A DNA stretch of 55,735 nt from an uncultured Ruminococcus sp. (GCA_900539835.1 UQDR01000015.1:1-55735); one strand, 5' to 3'; counted from the stretch's first letter, positions 30,071 through 37,118 are shown. A program made the numbers and translations. The notes: generated by a model not told the origin, from the letters alone.

Positions 30071-30262
30071 TCACTCAACAAGCTGCTCGCATGTAGTATT
30101 CAGTTTTTTAGCAAGCAATACTCCTGTTATAATTGTCGGTACTTTCATTCCTTTTTCATATTGCGCTACCGTTGGCTGTGCAACCTCAATAAGATTTGCA
30201 AGCTCCTGCTGTGTTAAGTCCTTTTCTTCCCTCAAGCGCTTTACGTTTTGAGCAAATGCCAT
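30071..30262 (-). CDS. XRE-family HTH regulator, Cro-like
   Basis: 63 residues, almost only HTH: MAFAQNVKRLREEKDLTQQE, LANLIEVAQPTVAQYEKGMK. It is the first gene of the leftward early operon, 140 bases downstream of a promoter with a palindromic operator, exactly where Cro proteins are found. Ribosome site GGAGGTGATAAA. Confidence 0.85.
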   Translation of the reverse strand: MAFAQNVKRLREEKDLTQQELANLIEVAQPTVAQYEKGMKVPTIITGVLLAKKLNTTCEQLVE

Positions 30263-30295
30263 TTTATCACCTCCAAATTTAATATAGTTTGGCTA

Positions 30296-30324
30296 TTGAC
30301 TTTTTTCCTTAAATGATATATACT
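30296..30324 (+). promoter_or_regulatory. Rightward promoter antisense to the early leader
   Basis: TTGACT and TATACT with a 17-base spacer, pointing toward the leftward early promoter at 30403-30431. The two convergent promoters would interfere. A GGGGC...GCCCT hairpin lies at about 30367-30382. No ORF follows before the NYN promoter. Confidence 0.55.
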
Positions 30325-30402
30325 GTAATTGTCGATATAAGTAAATATCAGTAATTTGATAATAACAGGGGCTTTTTATGCCCTGCGTAATAGCCTATAT
30401 AT

Positions 30403-30431
30403 ATTATAATCTGATTTTAATCGGAAGTCAA
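30403..30431 (-). promoter_or_regulatory. Leftward early promoter with operator in spacer
   Basis: Leftward TTGACT and TATAAT with a 17-base spacer. The spacer is the palindrome TCTGATTTTAATCGGA (30410-30425). A second copy, TCCGATTTTAATCAGA, lies at 30440-30455 just upstream of the -35. This is a classic repressible phage early promoter controlling the Cro-like gene and the early operon. Confidence 0.85.
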
Positions 30432-30439
30432 TAGATATT

Positions 30440-30455
30440 TCCGATTTTAATCAGA
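30440..30455. promoter_or_regulatory. Operator copy upstream of early promoter
   Basis: TCCGATTTTAATCAGA, an imperfect palindrome, 30 bases from the spacer operator, close to three helical turns, allowing cooperative repressor binding. Confidence 0.75.
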
Positions 30456-30530
30456 TTTAGCATTATGCACAAAATGACGTTTAACAATTTGTTTAATGCT
30501 AACAAAACTTTAAAAAATAGCTTTGCTATA

Positions 30531-30559
30531 TTGACATTTTCAGTGTTTGTGGGTATAAT
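30531..30559 (+). promoter_or_regulatory. Promoter of the NYN accessory operon
   Basis: Consensus TTGACA and TATAAT with 17-base spacer, rightward. No palindromic operator lies inside it, so it is probably active in the lysogen. Confidence 0.8.
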
Positions 30560-30565
30560 ATAAAC

Positions 30566-30645
30566 GTAAAGGTTGGCTATCTGCCTACCCTTTATGTTTA
30601 GATTTCGAACGAGGCACTGTGACTTTTTAGCACAGTGCCTTTTAG
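30566..30645 (+). ncRNA. Structured leader RNA with internal terminator before the NYN gene
   Basis: From the predicted transcription start the RNA forms a small hairpin (AAAGG...CCTTT, about 30568-30593) and then a strong stem AGGCACTGTG/CACAGTGCCT (30612-30640) followed by TTTAGTTTTA, an intrinsic terminator. The NYN gene's GGAGG comes 14 bases later. Most transcripts may stop as an approximately 80-nt RNA. Attenuator, or RNA antitoxin-like element; no tandem repeats were seen. Confidence 0.55.
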
Positions 30646-30665
30646 TTTTATATGGAGGTTATATT

Positions 30666-31262
30666 ATGTTAAGAGGTATGGTATTTTTAGACCATATGAA
30701 TTTTGATATTGCTATAAAAGATTATTATCGAACCATGGATCAGCAAGCACCGAAGCTTGATTATAATCAACTTTTTAGAAAAGTTGCTGGATTACGAAAC
30801 GGAATTGATTATATAAAATCATATATTTTTGTTCCAAAGCCTGACAACTTCTTAATGGATGACCAAAATCTAAAAAACTATTACAAATGGGTCACAGGTA
30901 TGAATGGTTCTAAGTACACAGATGTAATTGAGGGAAGATATATTGCACGTCCAACTGGTTTAAAAGAAGAAATGGATATAGCAAACAGAAATACATACTA
31001 CAAAGTTGAAAAAGGTACAGACTTAAATCTCGCAATATACGCATTAACAAAGGCTTTTTATAACTCATATGATGTTGCTTTTATAATGAGTGCAGATACG
31101 GATTATATTAGTTTGTACAAGCAATTAAAAACTATTGGTAAAATCGTAATAGTAGTTGCAGTTAAGGGACAATCCATCAGAAAAATAATATCAGAGGTTG
31201 ACGATTACATCACACTCGATGATGATTTTTTTAAAACATGTTTAAGAGAAGAAAAAGCATAA
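30666..31262 (+). CDS. NYN-domain (PIN-like) ribonuclease, prophage accessory
   Basis: 198 residues; the start MLRGMVFLDHMNFDIAIKDY follows GGAGG. Conserved acid positions of NYN/LabA-like (DUF88) proteins are visible: FLDHMNFD at 8-15, KGTDLNLAIYALTKAFYNSY near 118-137 and FIMSADTDYISLYKQLKTIG near 141-160, then KIVIVVA. Family members are Mg-dependent RNases. It heads a rightward operon with a membrane/coiled-coil gene and a barrel protein gene, likely expressed in the lysogen. Candidate defence or exclusion gene; this role is an inference. Confidence 0.8.
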   Translation: MLRGMVFLDHMNFDIAIKDYYRTMDQQAPKLDYNQLFRKVAGLRNGIDYIKSYIFVPKPDNFLMDDQNLKNYYKWVTGMNGSKYTDVIEGRYIARPTGLKEEMDIANRNTYYKVEKGTDLNLAIYALTKAFYNSYDVAFIMSADTDYISLYKQLKTIGKIVIVVAVKGQSIRKIISEVDDYITLDDDFFKTCLREEKA

Positions 31263-31312
31263 TAAAAAAATTCCACCGCAATGGTGGAAAAGGTAAAATA
31301 GTGGTGAAAATA

Positions 31313-31719
31313 ATGAATAATTTTGATGTAATTGGCGTGTTTTCGGGTATAATTGGTGTTATTTTTGCTGTTGTTTTTGTTGAAAGTATATATATAAAAA
31401 TAATAATTTCACTTTCTATTTTAGTTGTTTTATTGATAATAAAAATTATTTTATTGCATAAAGATAATAAAATATTAACAGAAAATTTGGCTGATGCTAA
31501 AAAAATAACAAAGCCTTAGCACAACAATACAGAGCAAAAAACAATGAATTAAATAATACGGTAAAACAAAACGAAAAGATATTAAGATACTGGCTTTGGC
31601 TAAATTCGGCATTTCAAAATGCAATTCAAGGCTCTAAAAGAGATCGATTTGAAGAAGCATATAAAATTTACAGAGATTATACTAATGATTTAACTGATAA
31701 TAATTTTAAGGAGGAATGA
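31313..31719 (+). pseudogene. Membrane/coiled-coil protein split by a frameshift at an A7 run
   Basis: Frame 1 starts MNNFDVIGVFSGIIGVIFAV, has two hydrophobic segments and a short coil, and stops early at KKITKP. A -1 shift at the A7 run (31499-31505) opens a further 71 codons (NNKALAQQYRAKNNELNNTV, then YWLWLNSAFQNAIQGSKRDR) with protein-like composition up to a TGA carrying the next gene's GGAGG. Restored length is about 135 residues. It may be an indel, slippage-regulated extension or sequencing error. No strong ribosome site. Confidence 0.65.
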
Positions 31720-31722
31720 CTT

Positions 31723-32115
31723 ATGTCAATGTATAAAGTAGTAAAGATTATGGATGATATGAATATCATTATAAATGGTGGTAGTAAAAATGGTATAATA
31801 GAGGGAGATAGATTTTATATATATTCTAAAGATTTAGAAATTGTAAAAGACCCAGATACCAAAGAAACACTAGGTGAGTTTAAGAAAATCAAAGCTAAAA
31901 TAGAAGCCGTTGCTGTCTATGAAAAAATGTGTATATGCCAAAATGCAAAAATGTCAGCTTCTTTATCAAAAATGACTGCAAACGCTTTCAATATTGGTGG
32001 GAAAAGACTTGCTTTAAATGTAGATCCAGCACAAATTAGTGGCGGTAGAGTAGCCGACGATGATGAAATGATACAAATAGGTGATGAGGTTGAAATAATA
32101 AAAAAGTCTAACTAA
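31723..32115 (+). CDS. FlgT C-terminal-like beta-barrel protein
   Basis: 130 residues, MSMYKVVKIMDDMNIIINGG then SKNGIIEGDRFYIYSKD, and further ETLGEFKKIKAKIEAVAVYE. The GIxxGDxFxIY and IxxKAKIEAVxVYEKM patterns occur in FlgT-like C-terminal barrels, also found as single-domain proteins. It is the third gene of the NYN operon with GGAGG six bases before the start codon region. Its stop overlaps the convergent gene by four bases. Role unknown. Confidence 0.6.
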   Translation: MSMYKVVKIMDDMNIIINGGSKNGIIEGDRFYIYSKDLEIVKDPDTKETLGEFKKIKAKIEAVAVYEKMCICQNAKMSASLSKMTANAFNIGGKRLALNVDPAQISGGRVADDDEMIQIGDEVEIIKKSN

Positions 32116-32378
32116 TCTTTCATAATTAGCTTTATAATCATATCATTTAATATCATAATAGCGTGATTAAGGGAATTAATTTCACTCGCTAATCCAGCAA
32201 TGCCATTTAAGCCTAAATCACGTTCATTGGTGAGAAACTTATTAAGCTCTTCTGGTATTTTAATGCTATGATAATCAAGCAAATCCCTTAAAAGCTGATT
32301 TTCCTCTCTTAATCTAGCATTTTCAATATGTGTTTCCGTTTCTGTAGATGGTATTGGTTTAGATTTTTTTAATTTCAT
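32112..32378 (-). CDS. Coiled-coil protein under operator control
   Basis: The start MKLKKSKPIPSTETETHIEN is chosen for its GGAGG. It has a coiled coil (ARLREENQLLRDLLDYHSI), then ELNKFLTNERDLGLNGIAGL and a C-terminal hydrophobic/amphipathic helix. It has its own leftward promoter with the same operator as the early promoter, so it should be repressed in the lysogen and made on induction. Possible antirepressor or accessory factor; no family known. Confidence 0.65.
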   Translation of the reverse strand: MKLKKSKPIPSTETETHIENARLREENQLLRDLLDYHSIKIPEELNKFLTNERDLGLNGIAGLASEINSLNHAIMILNDMIIKLIMKD

Positions 32379-32425
32379 AATAGGAACCTCCATTAAACTA
32401 ATACATATTAATTGTTTATATGTAT

Positions 32426-32454
32426 ATTATATTCCGATTTTAATCGGAAGTCAA
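32426..32454 (-). promoter_or_regulatory. Second leftward promoter with operator in spacer
   Basis: TTGACT and TATAAT leftward, 17-base spacer formed by the perfect palindrome TCCGATTTTAATCGGA (32433-32448). Almost identical to the early promoter at 30403. It drives the coiled-coil gene. The divergent HTH gene starts 20 bases beyond its -35 end. Confidence 0.85.
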
Positions 32455-32473
32455 TAGAAAGGACGTAATTTCC

Positions 32474-32773
32474 ATGAATAAAAACTTATCAAAAGAAGAA
32501 GTACTCTCTTTAGCAAAAGAAAAGGGGATTAAATTATCTTTTTTGAATGATTTAATAGGCGGTTATCGTGGTAAATTAACAGACTGGAAAAATGGAAAAA
32601 CATCATTAACAGAAAACGAATTATCTATTATTACTGATTACCTACTCGGAAAAGAAAGTTCCCCTGCAACTTCCGTCGATATGTCACCTGATGATAAAGA
32701 AATTATGACTATGATTAAGTCATTATCACCTGAGAAGAAGGAAATGTTTTTAAAATTTTTAAAATCTTTATGA
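32474..32773 (+). CDS. HTH protein, probable prophage repressor
   Basis: 99 residues. MNKNLSKEEVLSLAKEKGIK then LSFLNDLIGGYRGKLTDWKN forms the HTH; NELSIITDYLLGKES follows, and the tail (EIMTMIKSLSPEKKEMFLKF) is a dimer-type helix seen in short Firmicutes phage repressors. It lies divergent from and directly next to operator 32433, the position expected for the cI-type repressor, although it is short and lacks a protease domain. Confidence 0.7.
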   Translation: MNKNLSKEEVLSLAKEKGIKLSFLNDLIGGYRGKLTDWKNGKTSLTENELSIITDYLLGKESSPATSVDMSPDDKEIMTMIKSLSPEKKEMFLKFLKSL

Positions 32774-32803
32774 TTTGAGTAAATAGTATTATCTAATTAA
32801 TCT

Positions 32804-32947
32804 TTAGTCAGACTGTTTATCTGCATTTGCATCATTTAAAACAACTTCACTATCTTTTGATAGGTTTCTAAGTTCTTTTAAAGCTATTTCAAATTTATCT
32901 TTAGGTAAATTCTTTATTAAACAAAAAATTTCTTTATCAATGCACAT
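32804..32947 (-). CDS. Small phage protein (47 aa)
   Basis: MCIDKEIFCLIKNLPKDKFE then IALKELRNLSKDSEVVLNDA. GGGAGG site, and a perfect leftward promoter 41 bases upstream. It is convergent with the repressor gene. Might influence the lysogeny switch by position; no family known. Confidence 0.6.
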   Translation of the reverse strand: MCIDKEIFCLIKNLPKDKFEIALKELRNLSKDSEVVLNDANADKQSD

Positions 32948-32988
32948 TATTTTTGCCTCCCTTCTGTACGTTTGTTTTTACAATAAAC

Positions 32989-33017
32989 ATTATAGAACAA
33001 ATGTTTCGGTTTGTCAA
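32989..33017 (-). promoter_or_regulatory. Leftward promoter of the 47-aa gene
   Basis: TTGACA and TATAAT with a 17-base spacer, without the 16-bp operator. The rest of 33018-33223 is AT-rich and holds a CGAC-AAAA-GTCG inverted repeat near 33180 but no gene. Confidence 0.75.
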
Positions 33018-33223
33018 TAGATATGTGTCCAAATAAATGTACAGCAAAAATTACATTCTATTTTTATCTAACGTTGCTATTATTTATAATCAATACACAA
33101 AAGGACTTGTGCAAATAATTCGAGCATTTTTAAAATTTTATGACATTTTACAAATAAGAGTCGAAAAATTTAGTTAAAACGACAAAAGTCGACAACAAAG
33201 AACGTTGCATATATTTATTTTTA

Positions 33224-33252
33224 TTGACTTTTAATTAGTTTTGTTGTAAAAT
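33224..33252 (+). promoter_or_regulatory. Promoter of the DUF4428/SHOCT gene
   Basis: TTGACT and TAAAAT, 17-base spacer, rightward. The 150-base leader contains two small hairpins (CACCAGTA/TACTGATG near 33310 and ACAGGA/TCCTGT near 33350) before the ribosome site GGATAGGAGAA. Confidence 0.6.
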
Positions 33253-33414
33253 TTAATCAAAAGATATAATAAACAAACGTATGTTATTTATAAAACAAAT
33301 CCCCACCAGTACCGTCAATACTGATGAGGATGATTTAGGGTTATAGGATTACAGGATTCCTCCTGTGCTTCCAAACATTATTATATCACCATAATATGGA
33401 TAGGAGAATTTTTT

Positions 33415-34152
33415 ATGGCAAAAAGAGTTTGTGATATTTGCGGAGAAAAGTTCGGTTTCTTTTCGTTGGGTGCAGATCTTTCTGATGGTACAATTTGCAG
33501 AAAATGTCTTACACAAAATGGTATGACAAGCATTAGTAATCCCAAATTACATTCGTTGGATGAGGTTCATCAGGCAATTGACGTGAGAAAAGAGTTGATC
33601 AAAGCTTTCTCTCCTACTAAAATTATCAGTATATATTTAAAAATTGATGAAAACAATCAATGCTTTAAAGTTTCCAATGATTTCTTTACTTTTGATAATT
33701 TATTGTCCTATGAACTACTTGAGGACGGCGAAACTGTAACAAAAGGTGGGCTTGGCAGAGCTGTTGCAGGAAGGGTTTTGTTTGGCGATGTTGGTGCTAT
33801 CGTAGGTAGTGTAACAGGTGGTAAAAAAAGCAAGGGTATTTGTAAATCTATGAAGCTTAAAATCACTTTGAAAAATGCCCTTTGTGATGTCATCTATATT
33901 TCATTTATTACTTCTGAAACTAAGGAAAATAGTTTTACATATAAATCTGCACGAGACAACGCACAAAAGTGTATTTCTGCTTTAGAGATAATACTTGATA
34001 GCAATAAAAATAGGAATGATAAAACTGTACAAATATCTTCATTTGTTGCATCATCGGCAGATGAAATAGCTAAATTTAAAAATCTTTTAGACGACGGAGT
34101 TATCACGCAAGAAGAATTTGATGCAAAGAAAAAACAACTTTTAGATTTGTAA
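33415..34152 (+). CDS. Zinc-ribbon (DUF4428-like), glycine-zipper and SHOCT protein
   Basis: 245 residues. The N-terminal ribbon MAKRVCDICGEKFGFFSLGA...ICRKC matches DUF4428-like domains. About 50-110 is beta-rich. A glycine-rich segment follows (GLGRAVAGRVLFGDVGAIVG, about 112-131), and a C-terminal SHOCT motif reads KFKNLLDDGVITQEEFDAKK. Such proteins occur in many Firmicutes prophages and may associate with membranes or oligomerise. Function unknown. It is expressed from its own promoter between the immunity region and integrase. Confidence 0.75.
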   Translation: MAKRVCDICGEKFGFFSLGADLSDGTICRKCLTQNGMTSISNPKLHSLDEVHQAIDVRKELIKAFSPTKIISIYLKIDENNQCFKVSNDFFTFDNLLSYELLEDGETVTKGGLGRAVAGRVLFGDVGAIVGSVTGGKKSKGICKSMKLKITLKNALCDVIYISFITSETKENSFTYKSARDNAQKCISALEIILDSNKNRNDKTVQISSFVASSADEIAKFKNLLDDGVITQEEFDAKKKQLLDL

Positions 34153-34165
34153 TACAACAAAAACG

Positions 34166-34195
34166 CCCCCTTACCGGTAGCAACCAGTAAGGGGG
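34166..34195. terminator. Strong hairpin before the integrase gene
   Basis: Arms CCCCCTTAC and GTAAGGGGG. A T5 run follows on the leftward strand (CGTTTTTG) but not rightward, so it could block antisense transcription from entering or be a poor rightward terminator for the upstream gene. Confidence 0.55.
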
Positions 34196-34223
34196 GAAAA
34201 CGAACAGATTGAGGAGAATTTTA

Positions 34224-35237
34224 ATGGCTACAGCTAAAAAACTGCCGAGTGGAAATTATCGTGTGCGCATTTACGATAATGATACAAAGAAGTATAAATC
34301 TTTTACGGCAGAAACGAAAAAGGAAGCTGAATTGAAAGCTGCCGAATGGCTTAATGGAAAAAGAATAGTAAAAAAATCTGAAATCACTGTTGAAGAAGCT
34401 GTTGAAAATTATATTAAAAGTAAAGATAAAACTCTAAGTGTGTCAACAATTAGAGGGTATTATATAATCAAGAAAAATGCTATTAATGAAATAAAAAATA
34501 AAAGAATAGATCAGATAACGGAAATTGAACTGCAAAAGTGGATGAATAACAATGCTGAAGTATACTCTCCTAAATCAATTCGTAATCAATTTGGGCTAAT
34601 TACGGCAGCATTAAAGCAGAACAAAATAAAATTAGATTATTCAAGTATATTGCTAAAGCCCAAGCAGCCAAAAGAATTGAGAATACCTAATACAGATGAA
34701 ATGAAGAAGATTTTACAGATAACTAAAGATACAAATATCGAACTGCCAATATTATTTGCTTTAACATTAGGATTAAGACGATCAGAAATATGTGCTCTAA
34801 CTTGGGACGATTATGACGGCGAAAAAATCTATATCCATTCTGCCGCCGTTCCTAATTCTAACAATAAAACTATAATTAAAGAAACTAACAAATCTTATGC
34901 AGGAACTCGTACCCTTACGGTTCCTGATATTTTAAAACAAATTTTAAACAAACAAGAACATAAGTCAGGATTTATTGTTAATATGTCCCCAAATGGTATT
35001 TTTGTACGTTTCCAATCTCTTTGTGAACAGAATGGCTTGCCTAAGTTCACATTACATTCACTGCGGCACGCTAACGCAAGTCTTATGTTAATACAAGGTG
35101 TGCCAGACAAATATGCAATGGAACGTTTAGGACAAGCTACAAATAGCATGCTCCGTAACGTGTATCAACATACTTTTAAAGATGAGCAAAATAAAATTTC
35201 CGACGAAATAAACAATGCATTTAATAAAATGTTATGA
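34224..35237 (+). CDS. int: Tyrosine integrase
   Basis: 337 residues from the ATG with GAGGAGA upstream. The N-terminal AP2-like arm-binding domain (LPSGNYRVRIYDNDTKKYKS) is followed by a SAM-like core-binding domain (TVEEAVENYIKSK). The catalytic domain has R185 in LGLRRSEICAL, H278/R281 in LHSLRHANASL and Y314 in LRNVYQH. The usual LGH motif is LGQ here, so the third His position is Gln. It integrates the prophage at the adjacent tRNA-Ser 3' end. Length is normal. Confidence 0.93.
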   Translation: MATAKKLPSGNYRVRIYDNDTKKYKSFTAETKKEAELKAAEWLNGKRIVKKSEITVEEAVENYIKSKDKTLSVSTIRGYYIIKKNAINEIKNKRIDQITEIELQKWMNNNAEVYSPKSIRNQFGLITAALKQNKIKLDYSSILLKPKQPKELRIPNTDEMKKILQITKDTNIELPILFALTLGLRRSEICALTWDDYDGEKIYIHSAAVPNSNNKTIIKETNKSYAGTRTLTVPDILKQILNKQEHKSGFIVNMSPNGIFVRFQSLCEQNGLPKFTLHSLRHANASLMLIQGVPDKYAMERLGQATNSMLRNVYQHTFKDEQNKISDEINNAFNKML

Positions 35238-35308
35238 ACAATATGACACGAAATGTGACACAATTAAGAATATATAGCATAAATGCGCTGTTTATAATGT
35301 AAAGTTAT

Positions 35309-35335
35309 AGGGTTCGAATCCCTCCTTCTCCGCCA
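35309..35335 (+). other. attR, 3' end of tRNA-Ser
   Basis: AGGGTTCGAATCCCT and the rest through TTCTCCGCCA are the T-arm, acceptor strand and CCA of a serine tRNA; no 5' part is present. The T-stem's outer pair is mismatched (T at 35308 against C), as expected where phage sequence replaces the tRNA. The crossover therefore lies at about 35309 and the intact tRNA must be at attL, left of this window. Confidence 0.85.
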
Positions 35336-35338
35336 AGA

Positions 35339-35384
35339 CAAAGCCTTTAAATGTCGTATTTACGATATTTTAGGGCTTTTTTTG
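35339..35384 (+). terminator. Host tRNA terminator
   Basis: AAAGCC...GGGCTTT stem with an internal inverted repeat, followed by T-rich sequence. It originally terminated the tRNA-Ser transcript and now closes the integrase transcript. Confidence 0.65.
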
Positions 35385-35396
35385 TTGTGCAATGAA

Positions 35397-35422
35397 AAGA
35401 GAGCCTTTTTCAAGACTCTCTT
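35397..35422. terminator. Bidirectional hairpin after first BspA-like gene
   Basis: Arms AAGAGAG and CTCTCTT, T-rich on both sides, 20 bases beyond the stop of the leftward BspA-like gene. Confidence 0.65.
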
Positions 35423-35430
35423 ATTTTTAT

Positions 35431-35754
35431 TATTCATTAAGATTAAATCTTTCTGCTCAAGCTTCCAAGACAACTATCCAAAGTAAATTCAACTGAAACT
35501 ATATCTCCGCCGTCATCATTGATTTCAATTGCAGGTGTGATAATAAAACACTTACCGGTCTTTGGCTCAACCTTTTTGCCGTTTGCAACAATCGAGCTAT
35601 AAGCATTTTTAACTTTTACATTAACTTCTTCACCATTAAATGTTACTTTGATGTTACCTGACTTAGTGTTTGTCACGTCCTCAATATTAACTTCAGCAAT
35701 GAATCTTACTGCTGTGTTGTCTATTTTTTTCTGATAATAGACCGTGCCCTCTAA
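35431..35754. repeat. 324-bp direct repeat, copy 1 (3' end of BspA-like gene)
   Basis: Nearly identical to 36795-37118; I see only about three differing bases. It covers the coding sequence of the shared C-terminal domain and a few bases after the stop. Recent duplication or gene conversion. Confidence 0.9.
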
Positions 35755-36771
35755 CTGTGGGTCTAACAATTTATATGGCATATACATATAAAAATTTTCA
35801 GCAGCATATTTGTGTCCTGCTGTACCATTATAGCAACAAACTAAAAAATCCGGATTAACTACTTGTTCAAAAGGTCTGCCATCAATGTACCCGATAGCCA
35901 TATTACCTATTTCGACAACATTTTTGGGGATTATCATGCTATTTGTGCCAATGCAATTATAGAAAGCATATTCTCCTAAGCTTGTTACAGTATTCGGAAT
36001 AATTATACTTGTAAGTCCGACGCACTGCGAAAAAGCTTCATCTCCAATACTAATTAAACCATTTGGCAATTCAATACTGGTTAAATATCTACTCTGATAA
36101 AAAGCTTCATCTCCTATGCTTGTTACATAGTCGGGAACAATATATGACGTATTTTCTTTACCCTGAGGATAATGTACTAATTGTGTTTTATTCTTACTAA
36201 ACAAGATTCCATTTTCTGATGAATATGTAATATTATCTTCATCTACAATTATGCTTTTTAGATACCAACAATAATCAAAAGCACCTCGCCCTATAGATTG
36301 CAATTCCTTTCCAATTTTTATGTCTGTTAAGTAAGTCCCTTCAAACACACCTTCACCTATTTCAATAACACTATTCGGAAGTGTTATTTCAGTTAATTTA
36401 CACCAATGAAAAGCTGCATCACCAATTTTAGTTACACCTTCTGGAATAACTACACTTTCAAGATCCAAACAGCCCCAAAATGCACAATTCTCAACGCTTT
36501 TTAAACTATCGGGAAGCACTATACTGGTAATCTCACGATTCCATTCAAACGAGCAACCTTCTATAGTTGTAACTTGTTTCTCATCAATATTTGACGGAAT
36601 TATCAACTCCGATTCTGAACCATTGTATTTTGTTATCCCAACTGTTCCATCATTATGGACTATATACTCATAATCTCCTGATGTTAATGTATCTGTCGCT
36701 GCAGCAGGCATAACAATACAACCCAATAATATCACCAATGAAAACAATCCTGGAAGTACTCTTTTCTTCAT
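35443..36771 (-). CDS. BspA-like secreted leucine-rich protein
   Basis: 442 residues. The signal peptide is MKKRVLPGLFSLVILLGCIV followed by MPAAA cleavage. An N-terminal strand domain (SGDYEYIVHNDGTVGITKYN) is followed by about nine LRR_5 repeats of the form LxxIxLPxSLxSIGxxAFxxC, and an island with NGILFSKNKTQLVHYPQGK. From about residue 336 comes a C-terminal domain (GTVYYQKKIDNTAVRFIAEV) shared with two other proteins here. No LPXTG or lipobox. Such proteins mediate surface or matrix contacts. First host gene after attR. Confidence 0.85.
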   Translation of the reverse strand: MKKRVLPGLFSLVILLGCIVMPAAATDTLTSGDYEYIVHNDGTVGITKYNGSESELIIPSNIDEKQVTTIEGCSFEWNREITSIVLPDSLKSVENCAFWGCLDLESVVIPEGVTKIGDAAFHWCKLTEITLPNSVIEIGEGVFEGTYLTDIKIGKELQSIGRGAFDYCWYLKSIIVDEDNITYSSENGILFSKNKTQLVHYPQGKENTSYIVPDYVTSIGDEAFYQSRYLTSIELPNGLISIGDEAFSQCVGLTSIIIPNTVTSLGEYAFYNCIGTNSMIIPKNVVEIGNMAIGYIDGRPFEQVVNPDFLVCCYNGTAGHKYAAENFYMYMPYKLLDPQLEGTVYYQKKIDNTAVRFIAEVNIEDVTNTKSGNIKVTFNGEEVNVKVKNAYSSIVANGKKVEPKTGKCFIITPAIEINDDGGDIVSVEFTLDSCLGSLSRKI

Positions 36772-36794
36772 AGTTACACCTCTAAAATTTTAAT

Positions 36795-37118
36795 TATTCA
36801 TTAAGATTAAATCTTTCTGCTCAAGCTTCCAAGACAACTATCCAAAGTAAATTCAACTGAAACTATATCTCCGCCGTCATCATTGATTTCAATTGCAGGT
36901 GTGATAATAAAACACTTACCGGTCTTTGGCTCAACCTTTTTGCCGTTTGCAACAATCGAGCTATAAGCATTTTTAACTTTTACATTAACTTCTTCACCAT
37001 TAAGTGTTACTTTGATGTTACCTGACTTAGTGTTTGTCACGTCCTCAATATTAACTTCAGCAAGAAATCTTACTGCTGTGTTGTCTATTTTTTTCTGATA
37101 ATAGACCGTGCCCTCTAA
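36795..37118. repeat. 324-bp direct repeat, copy 2
   Basis: See copy at 35431. Together they make the two BspA-like genes recombination-prone: crossing over would delete one gene of about 1.36 kb. Confidence 0.9.

Noticed and set aside
1..35335. Insertion sequence or transposase within the prophage
   Set aside because: No DDE transposase, serine recombinase or terminal inverted repeats of IS type were seen; the rearranged 21.7-22.8 kb segment shows only short repeats.
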